The notes below the pieces were generated by a model. It was given only the letters and a program-made list of their open reading frames with translations, did not search any database and was not told the origin of the DNA. The position numbers were made by a program, and so were the translations under genes. Shown piece by piece: positions 4,647 through 9,495 of a DNA stretch of 9,495 nt. The stretch lies in the NCBI GenBank assembly GCA_041476545.1, contig JBGOTP010000196.1:1-9495 (forward strand), read 5' to 3'. The DNA comes from JBGOTP01 sp041476545. Its GTDB lineage: Bacteria > Acidobacteriota > Vicinamibacteria > Vicinamibacterales > CAVVIG01. Position 1 is the first letter of the stretch, and each line of letters starts with the position of its first letter.

Positions 4647-7537
4647 GGGCGTTCGTCGCCGGACGCGTTGCGGAAGTAGATCCCGTTGAAGAGGAGCTTG
4701 AACGTGCCATGCGGCTGGGCACGCCAGGCGATCTCGGGCCCGAAGAGCACCACCCGCCCCTTGCCAATCGGCGCGTCGATGATTTCCACCGCCTGATCCA
4801 GATACCGCTGTCCCCACGCCCAGCCGCTTCTGAGCGGCGAGGGCGTGTCAATCCACGCCACCCGCGTCAGACCTTTCGCCGCCGCGCCCGGCAGCAGGCG
4901 GAACGCCTCGCTCTCGTCGAAGAAGACGTTGGCCCTGTCGTCGAGACCGTAGGCGAGCGGATTCGTATTGTCGACGCGCATCTCGAGGATCGACCCCGGC
5001 ACGTAGAATTTCTCGTTCGGCAGACGCGCCTCGGCGCCATTGACGGTTTCGGCGAGCGCGTTGCGAATCGGCAGGCCCAGGTGATAGCCGATGGACGTCG
5101 ATGATCCGATGGCGAGCAGCGTGCCGCCCGCCTCGACGAACGCCTGTAGTTGCGGAACGGTCCGCGCGATCGTGACGCCGCCGAGCGAGTCCCTGAACTC
5201 CGCCGGAATGGTCGCCGGTTGCGGCTGGTTGCCGCCCGCGCCGTCGCGCCTGGGAATCCCGCCGTCCACGAAGATCAGTACGTCGTACTTCGCCGCGAGG
5301 TTCCCCGCGTCGAGCGTCCTCGGATAGACCACCTCAAACGGGAACTCGAACTGCTCGAGCAGCCACCGCGTCCAGCCCGAGGGCATCGACCCCCCGTACT
5401 GATCCCACAGACCGATGCGCACGGGCTTCAGCTTCATCAGCCAGACTGGCGTGCCACCTGGCTGGGCCAACGCGGGGACACCGTGCAGGCCGGTCGCGAC
5501 ATTCAGCGTCGTCGCATCGGCGCCGAGGCCCTTGTCGGCCGCCACCTTCTGCAGTACCGCAAACGTCGACGCCTTCGCCGGCACGAACATCGTCCCCGCC
5601 GGGTACGTCTTTCCATTCGCGACGAGCGGTGAGGTCGTCCAGTACACGTCTTCGTTCGCCTTGAGCAGGCGGTTGACCGCGACGAAGGCGTCGTTGATTT
5701 GATGACTGATGAGATAGCCGCCGCCCGTCGGCGCCTGCGTGATGCTGGCCGGCGGAGGCGGCACGACATCGGCCAGCGCCGTAAACGGTCCGTCGAAGCC
5801 GTCGAGGATGCGGTCGTACTTGATGCCCATGGAGTACGACAGGTTGTAGCCGGTGACGTCGTAGGGCGGCCGCGGCGCGGCGCCGGGATACGGGATGTCG
5901 TCGGGATGATCCTGCGGCTCGAACATGTCCATCACGTGCGCGCGAAACGGCTGCGCGGCTTTCACGACATACGAACCGGCCGGATATGTCCTGGCGTTCA
6001 CGGTGAAGGCGGCTGTCGCCCGGTGCACGGTGACGCCGCCTTTGATCAGGATGTTGACGAATTTCGTCGCCGTGAGGAAGTCCGGCTGATCGGATGGAAG
6101 GATGTACCCGCGCGGATCCCGCAGCGCGGGATCGTGCAGCACACTGGTGTACAGCGCCGTCGGCGCACCACGGCCGCGGCCGCCGGCGGGATTCTGCTTC
6201 GCGATTTCGGCCTTCACCGCGTCGATCCGCTTGGGATGAATCGTCCAGGTGTCGTGGCTGCCCTTGTCGATGGCGTGCTTCGCCATCGTGTACATATTGA
6301 AGAGAAAGTCTTCCTTACGCTTCGACGCGAGGTCGAGGATGGCGTAGTTCGTCGTGAGTGAGTACTCGATCGACTGGCGGAAGTGCCACGTCTGAGGCGC
6401 AATCGGATTTGGGACATCGGCGCGCGGCAGCTGCATGTCGGGCACAAACGGAATCTCGACGGGCGTGGGGTTGCCGATCATCTCCGTCAAGATGCCAATC
6501 TGGTTGTGGAAGTACGCCGTCGTCCGGATGCCGCCGTTGAACCAGGTGGAGTAGGGCGCGCCCGTCCGCATGACGGCGCCAGGCTTGCCCTCGGCCGCGA
6601 GGCGCGTATGAATCGCCGATCCCACCATGTCGATGCCGAGGACGACGAGCGGATCGAAGTTGTAGTTGAACGGATCGCGGAAGGGCGGTGCGAAGAGCAC
6701 GGCTCCGGCCGGTCCGGTCTGATGATGGTTGTACATGATGGCCGGGAACCACTGGCGGTACATGACGCGGTTCGCGTTCTCGCTCTCCGGCTGGTTCATC
6801 ATGTAGAAGTCGCGGTTATTGTCGTGGCCGATGTACTTTTGATAGAGGCGGGGGAGTCCGGCCATCGCGCGCTTGAGCGGATCCGGCTCGCGCATGTACC
6901 AATTCGAGACGAGCTCCATGCCGTCGGGGTTCACGAGCGTGCAGAGGATGATGTCGTCGTTCAAGATTCTCGTCGTCTCGCTGTCGGTGCGCGTATTGAG
7001 ACGGTAAATCAGATCGATGAGCTGCTGCGCGCCGAGGACTTCCGATGCGTGCAGGCCGCCGTCGATCCAGACGACGGTCTTGCCGTCTTTGGCGAGTTGG
7101 CGCGCCTCGTCGTCGGTGAGGTTGTCGGCGAGCGCCAGGCGCCGGTTGATATCCCGATACGCGTCGAGTTTCCGGTGATTCTCCGGGGACGTGATGATCG
7201 CGGTGTACTCGGGGCGCCCCTCGGCCGTCTTCCCGAGTTCTATGACCGTCATCCGGTCGGATTCCTTATCGAGCTTCAGGAGATAGTCGGCGTACTGCGT
7301 GTAGTTGGCGAGAAAGTAGTCGTCGCCGACGTCGTGCCCGAACTGTTGCCGCGGACTCGTGAGTGCACGCGCGGCCCCGGCCGCTCCGCCCTGTGCCATC
7401 GGCGCGACCGGCGCAACCGCGCCCACGATCAGCAGCAGCAGAAGGACGCCGTGGTGCAGCCCTCTAGCCCTGTCGTTGATCGTGAGCCCTGACGCGATCC
7501 TAAGCCCTTTCGTGATCTTCACTATCCCCACCCTCAC
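4643..7537 (-). CDS. Secreted M14-family zinc carboxypeptidase-like protein with C-terminal GATase-like region
   Basis: A 964-residue exported metallopeptidase-like protein. An unusually long basic leader (1-30) precedes a hydrophobic core (31-45) and a likely signal cleavage near 45-54. The M14 domain spans roughly 75-420: zinc ligands H163 and E166 in GGLHASE, third ligand H271 or H272 in YNHHQTG, substrate-binding NR at 241-242 in HDNNRDF, and probable catalytic E352 in ILTEMIG. Residues 480-700 form a linker or beta-rich region. Residues 705-955 look like a class I glutamine-amidotransferase-like Rossmann fold (RIGLWDQYGG, YDVLIFVDGG, GGTLLAIGSS, GKGRVVLFGP) without an obvious cysteine nucleophile. 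The expected activity is removal of C-terminal residues from peptides outside the cytoplasm; substrate unknown. GTG 7537 overlaps the oxidoreductase stop (GTGA); GTG at codons 3 or 6 are alternatives, the latter preceded by GGGTGGGG. Confidence 0.92.
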   Translation of the reverse strand: MRVGIVKITKGLRIASGLTINDRARGLHHGVLLLLLIVGAVAPVAPMAQGGAAGAARALTSPRQQFGHDVGDDYFLANYTQYADYLLKLDKESDRMTVIELGKTAEGRPEYTAIITSPENHRKLDAYRDINRRLALADNLTDDEARQLAKDGKTVVWIDGGLHASEVLGAQQLIDLIYRLNTRTDSETTRILNDDIILCTLVNPDGMELVSNWYMREPDPLKRAMAGLPRLYQKYIGHDNNRDFYMMNQPESENANRVMYRQWFPAIMYNHHQTGPAGAVLFAPPFRDPFNYNFDPLVVLGIDMVGSAIHTRLAAEGKPGAVMRTGAPYSTWFNGGIRTTAYFHNQIGILTEMIGNPTPVEIPFVPDMQLPRADVPNPIAPQTWHFRQSIEYSLTTNYAILDLASKRKEDFLFNMYTMAKHAIDKGSHDTWTIHPKRIDAVKAEIAKQNPAGGRGRGAPTALYTSVLHDPALRDPRGYILPSDQPDFLTATKFVNILIKGGVTVHRATAAFTVNARTYPAGSYVVKAAQPFRAHVMDMFEPQDHPDDIPYPGAAPRPPYDVTGYNLSYSMGIKYDRILDGFDGPFTALADVVPPPPASITQAPTGGGYLISHQINDAFVAVNRLLKANEDVYWTTSPLVANGKTYPAGTMFVPAKASTFAVLQKVAADKGLGADATTLNVATGLHGVPALAQPGGTPVWLMKLKPVRIGLWDQYGGSMPSGWTRWLLEQFEFPFEVVYPRTLDAGNLAAKYDVLIFVDGGIPRRDGAGGNQPQPATIPAEFRDSLGGVTIARTVPQLQAFVEAGGTLLAIGSSTSIGYHLGLPIRNALAETVNGAEARLPNEKFYVPGSILEMRVDNTNPLAYGLDDRANVFFDESEAFRLLPGAAAKGLTRVAWIDTPSPLRSGWAWGQRYLDQAVEIIDAPIGKGRVVLFGPEIAWRAQPHGTFKLLFNGIYFRNASGDERP
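7463..7517 (-). repeat. Three 18-bp tandem units inside the M14 leader
   Basis: On the minus strand GATC recurs exactly every 18 bases (starting at 7517, 7499 and 7481), each followed by AGGGCT at a near-constant offset (consensus GATCRCGNNAGGGCTNAN). The units encode ITKGLR, IASGLT and INDRARGL, the last with one extra base and a frame drift. The repeat lies between the GTG start and the signal-peptide core, which explains the long leader. Confidence 0.65.
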
Positions 7538-8583
7538 GTTCGGATGTTCGCCTCGAACATCTGTTTCGGATCGCGTTCAGCGTCGGTCATCAGGTCGCGG
7601 ACGCCGGCGACGATCTCGTACGTCCGGAGCCGCGCGGCGTGATCGAAGATCTGCGCGGTCACGATCATCTCGTCGGCCTTCGTCAGCTCCATGAACGCCT
7701 CGAGCCGCCGCCGCACCGTGTCGGGAGACCCGACCGCGGCATAGGCGAGGGCGTGATCGACGCCGGCCTTTTCAGCTGGAGACCAGTACTCGTCGAGCGT
7801 GTCGACGGGCGGCTGCAGCTGGCTTGGTGTCCCCCGGCGGAGATTGATGAATTGCTGCTGCACCGACGTGAACAATCTCCGCGCTTCGGCGTCAGTATCC
7901 GCGGCGAAGGCGCCCACGCCCACCATGGCGTAGGGCTTCGCGAGCGCAGACGAAGGCCGGAAGGTGCTTCGATAGAGGGCGAGCGCCGGCAGCAGGTCGT
8001 CCGGCGCGAAGTGCGAGGCAAACGCGAAGGGCAGGCCCAGTTCAGCCGCGAGTCTCGCGGTGAAGAGGCTCGATCCCAGCAGCCAGATTGGAATGTTGAG
8101 TCCGACGCCAGGCACCGCCCGGATACGCTGGTCCGCCTGTGCCGATCCGGCCGGTGCGAAATACCCCTGGAGCTCCAGGACGTCCTGCGGAAAGTTGTCT
8201 CCAGCGTTTGCGAGGTCGCGACGGAGCGCCATGGCCGTGCGCCCATCCGTACCCGGCGCGCGGCCAAGCCCCAGATCGATGCGTCCCGGATAGAGCGACT
8301 CGAGCGTGCCGAACTGCTCGGCGATGACGAGCGGCGAGTGGTTGGGCAGCATTACGCCGCCAGCGCCGACGCGAATGGTGTGCGTGCCGCCGGCGACGTA
8401 GCCGATCACGACCGCGGTCGCCGCGCTCGCGATGCCCGGCATGTTGTGGTGCTCGGCGAGCCAGTAGCGGCGATACCCCCAGCGCTCGGCGTGCTGCGCC
8501 AGGTCAAGCGTGTTGCGGAACGCCTGGGACGCCGTGCCGCCCCGGACAATCGGCGCGAGGTCGAGGACCGAGAAGGGGATCAT
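7534..8583 (-). CDS. LLM-class flavin-dependent oxidoreductase (YhbW-like)
   Basis: A 349-residue bacterial-luciferase-like monooxygenase or oxidoreductase, expected to use reduced FMN in a TIM barrel in the cytoplasm. Family sequences are clear: MIPFSVLDLAP at the start, WLAEHHN (41-47), RVGAGGVMLPNHSPLVIAEQ (71-90), RIDLGLGRAPGTD (101-113), GLNIPIWLLGSS and, near the end, VGSPDTVRRRLEAF. I chose ATG 8583 because MIPFSVLDL is the usual N-terminus of this group; the open frame reaches 8715, but those 44 residues look unlike the family and run over the end of the upstream gene. No strong ribosome site is seen, only GGCGG a few bases upstream. Its stop overlaps the M14 GTG start. The substrate cannot be deduced. 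Confidence 0.93.
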   Translation of the reverse strand: MIPFSVLDLAPIVRGGTASQAFRNTLDLAQHAERWGYRRYWLAEHHNMPGIASAATAVVIGYVAGGTHTIRVGAGGVMLPNHSPLVIAEQFGTLESLYPGRIDLGLGRAPGTDGRTAMALRRDLANAGDNFPQDVLELQGYFAPAGSAQADQRIRAVPGVGLNIPIWLLGSSLFTARLAAELGLPFAFASHFAPDDLLPALALYRSTFRPSSALAKPYAMVGVGAFAADTDAEARRLFTSVQQQFINLRRGTPSQLQPPVDTLDEYWSPAEKAGVDHALAYAAVGSPDTVRRRLEAFMELTKADEMIVTAQIFDHAARLRTYEIVAGVRDLMTDAERDPKQMFEANIRT

Positions 8584-8701
8584 GTGGCCGCCATCAGTAT
8601 CGCTCAGCAGCGCCCTTCGGCAAGACTCCGCCGTGAACTCGCGGTAGGGCACGTCGAGCGCCACGAGGGCGCGCCAGACCATTGGCTGCGCCTCGCGGCG
8701 G

Positions 8702-9028
8702 TTAGTGGCCGCCAAACACGAGGTAGCCGCGCTTGCGTAGACTCTCGGCGAGATCGATTTCCATCTGCTGGGCCTTCGCGTACGGCATGGGATTCAGATG
8801 CGTGTAGAGGCGCGGCACCAGGCGTTCGCCGAACTTCCTCACCACGCGCGCCGCCTTGAGGCCCGCTTTGTGGTTGGCGAACCGCTGCTCTGGCGTCAAA
8901 CCCGTCATGCCGACGTAGTAGCCCGCCCGTCCGTCGCCGCGCGGGTCGCGAAGATAAACCACATAGACAGAGTGATGGCCCGCCGCTTTTATTTTCTTCT
9001 TAGCGCGTTTCGCGGCCATCGCCTCCAT
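8702..9028 (-). CDS. Stand-alone GIY-YIG-type nuclease-like protein
   Basis: A protein of about 108 residues with a lysine-rich start (AAKRAKKKIK) and one GIY-YIG-like domain. The first motif is SVYVVYL (20-26) rather than GIY; the second is YYVGMT (37-42). R49 and H53 in QRFANHK match the conserved arginine region, and E90 in QQMEIDLAESL is the probable metal-binding glutamate. Such small proteins may cut DNA or be catalytically idle. Two ATG codons fit: 9028 (after GGAGA) and 9019 (after GGAGG, spacing only 2); the frame is open to 9247, but that extension is low-complexity and not family-like. It lies 118 bases upstream of the oxidoreductase on the same strand and may share its transcript. 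A GGCGG/CCGCC hairpin spans its stop codon. Confidence 0.75.
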   Translation of the reverse strand: MEAMAAKRAKKKIKAAGHHSVYVVYLRDPRGDGRAGYYVGMTGLTPEQRFANHKAGLKAARVVRKFGERLVPRLYTHLNPMPYAKAQQMEIDLAESLRKRGYLVFGGH

Positions 9029-9133
9029 TCTCTCCGATGGGCTCAAGGCATCCCAAGCTTGTCGAGCGACGCCACGAATGTCGCTGGTAAAAATGCGTGC
9101 GCCGGCCCGACCTGACGATCCCCGCGTTGATGT

Positions 9134-9172
9134 GGCTGATTCGACGGCTGATTCGATGGAGTTGAATTCGAC
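9134..9172. repeat. Tandem 12-bp repeat in a divergent intergenic region
   Basis: GGCTGATTCGAC (9134-9145) and GGCTGATTCGAT (9146-9157) are adjacent copies, and GTTGAATTCGAC (9161-9172) is a degenerate third after a 3-base insert. They lie between the divergent GIY-YIG and secreted-protein genes, just upstream of the latter, and could hold a regulator site. The third copy contains TTGAAT, a possible -35, but no good -10 follows. Confidence 0.5.
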
Positions 9173-9194
9173 GCGTGCTTGAGAGCAACATAGC

Positions 9195-9495
9195 ATGATG
9201 CGCGGACTTCCCAGACGTCCCGGGTTTCCCATTGTCCTGCTCGGCATTTGTGCCAGCCTCTATTTCTTGACCGGTTCGCTGACGGCCCAGCGCGACGGTG
9301 GCGGCAAGGTTCCCACCGCGGAAGAGCACAAGGCCTGGATGGACGATGCGGGTGACGTGCAGGAGGACTTGCGCGAGGCGCTCGCGGCGAAGGATTGGAA
9401 GAAAACATCCGAGGCGGCACTGAAAATCGAAGGCCTCATGGGCCGGACCGAGGCCTATTGGACCGCCAAGCGGGGAGCAGCCGACGTCGTCGCGC
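9195..9495 (+). CDS. Secreted helical protein, possibly cytochrome c-like, 5' part
   Basis: The frame starts at ATG 9195 (a second ATG follows at once) and runs off the window after 100 codons. Residues 1-10 are basic (MMRGLPRRPG), 11-27 hydrophobic (FPIVLLGICASLYFLTG), and SLTAQ gives a likely signal cleavage near 31, so the product is exported. The mature part is charged and helical (EEHKAWMDDAGDVQEDLREA, then EALAAKDWKKTSEAALKIEG). That pattern recalls small periplasmic acidobacterial proteins of the cytochrome c' type whose CxxCH heme site is near the C-terminus, which would lie beyond the window. No heme motif is visible, so this is inference. The ribosome site is weak (GAGAG about 10 bases upstream). 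Confidence 0.7.
   Translation, partial: MMRGLPRRPGFPIVLLGICASLYFLTGSLTAQRDGGGKVPTAEEHKAWMDDAGDVQEDLREALAAKDWKKTSEAALKIEGLMGRTEAYWTAKRGAADVVA

Noticed and set aside
4647..4817. Upstream extension of the 61-aa gene
   Set aside because: It lies out of frame over the conserved C-terminal part of the M14 gene, and the GTGA overlap gives a better start.
6383..7492. 369-codon open frame opposite the M14 gene
   Set aside because: Composition is arginine/valine/aspartate-rich with no domain, and the opposite strand encodes the zinc-site motifs.
8584..8715. 44-residue N-terminal extension of the oxidoreductase
   Set aside because: Family members begin at MIPFSVLDL; the extension is not family-like and overlaps the end of the upstream gene.
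7639..8859. 406-codon open frame opposite the oxidoreductase
   Set aside because: It is antisense to a clearly conserved LLM protein and runs on into the GIY-YIG gene; no protein-like character.
9029..9247. N-terminal extension of the GIY-YIG protein to an earlier ATG
   Set aside because: It is low-complexity, translates the tandem repeat, and overlaps the start and signal-peptide region of the divergent gene.
1..9495. A defence, toxin-antitoxin, secretion or biosynthetic system
   Set aside because: No gene set of that kind is present; the genes are common chromosomal families plus small unknown proteins.

Overview
This is a GC-rich bacterial chromosomal segment. The gene set suggests an acidobacterium, perhaps of the Vicinamibacteria type: an ADOP/MacB-type ABC permease, a large secreted M14 peptidase with a C-terminal glutamine-amidotransferase-like region, a tiny zinc-ribbon protein, and many small intergenic repeats. 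That assignment is inference from family resemblance. No rRNA, tRNA, CRISPR array, intact insertion sequence or phage gene is visible.

Layout: (1) 1-1459 (+) is the C-terminal part of an ABC transporter permease that enters from the left. (2) 1460-2155 has no convincing gene. It holds a tandem 8-bp repeat, a GC hairpin, a possible gene-end remnant, a 30-bp inverted repeat and a dispersed palindromic repeat. (3) 2156-3562 (-) is a DEAD-box RNA helicase that converges on the permease. (4) 3563-3729 is a divergent promoter region with an 8-bp dyad carrying a -10-like hexamer in each arm. (5) 3730-4464 (+) encodes a 61-aa zinc ribbon, a 54-aa single-pass membrane protein starting 3 nt after it, and, after a repeat-rich and then G-free leader, a 69-aa cold-shock protein. 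(6) 4461-8583 (-) is a tightly packed unit transcribed leftward: an LLM-class flavin oxidoreductase, an M14 carboxypeptidase-like secreted enzyme and a 61-aa protein of unknown function. Both internal junctions are GTGA stop/start overlaps. A GIY-YIG-type protein (8702-9028, -) lies upstream and may belong to the same unit. (7) From 9195 (+) a divergent gene for a secreted helical protein runs off the right edge.

How the genes relate: the helicase and cold-shock protein are both RNA-remodelling proteins and sit around one divergent promoter region with two very small proteins, so a shared low-temperature or RNA-stress role is possible but unproven. The LLM oxidoreductase, M14 peptidase and 61-aa protein look translationally coupled, but their shared pathway cannot be deduced. 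I did not find a defence or other multi-gene system of a new kind. The least ordinary items are the 61-aa coupled protein, the shared CTAG stop, the dyad promoter with a possibly leaderless helicase start, the 18-bp tandem repeat inside the M14 leader, and the inverted repeat at 1748-2010.
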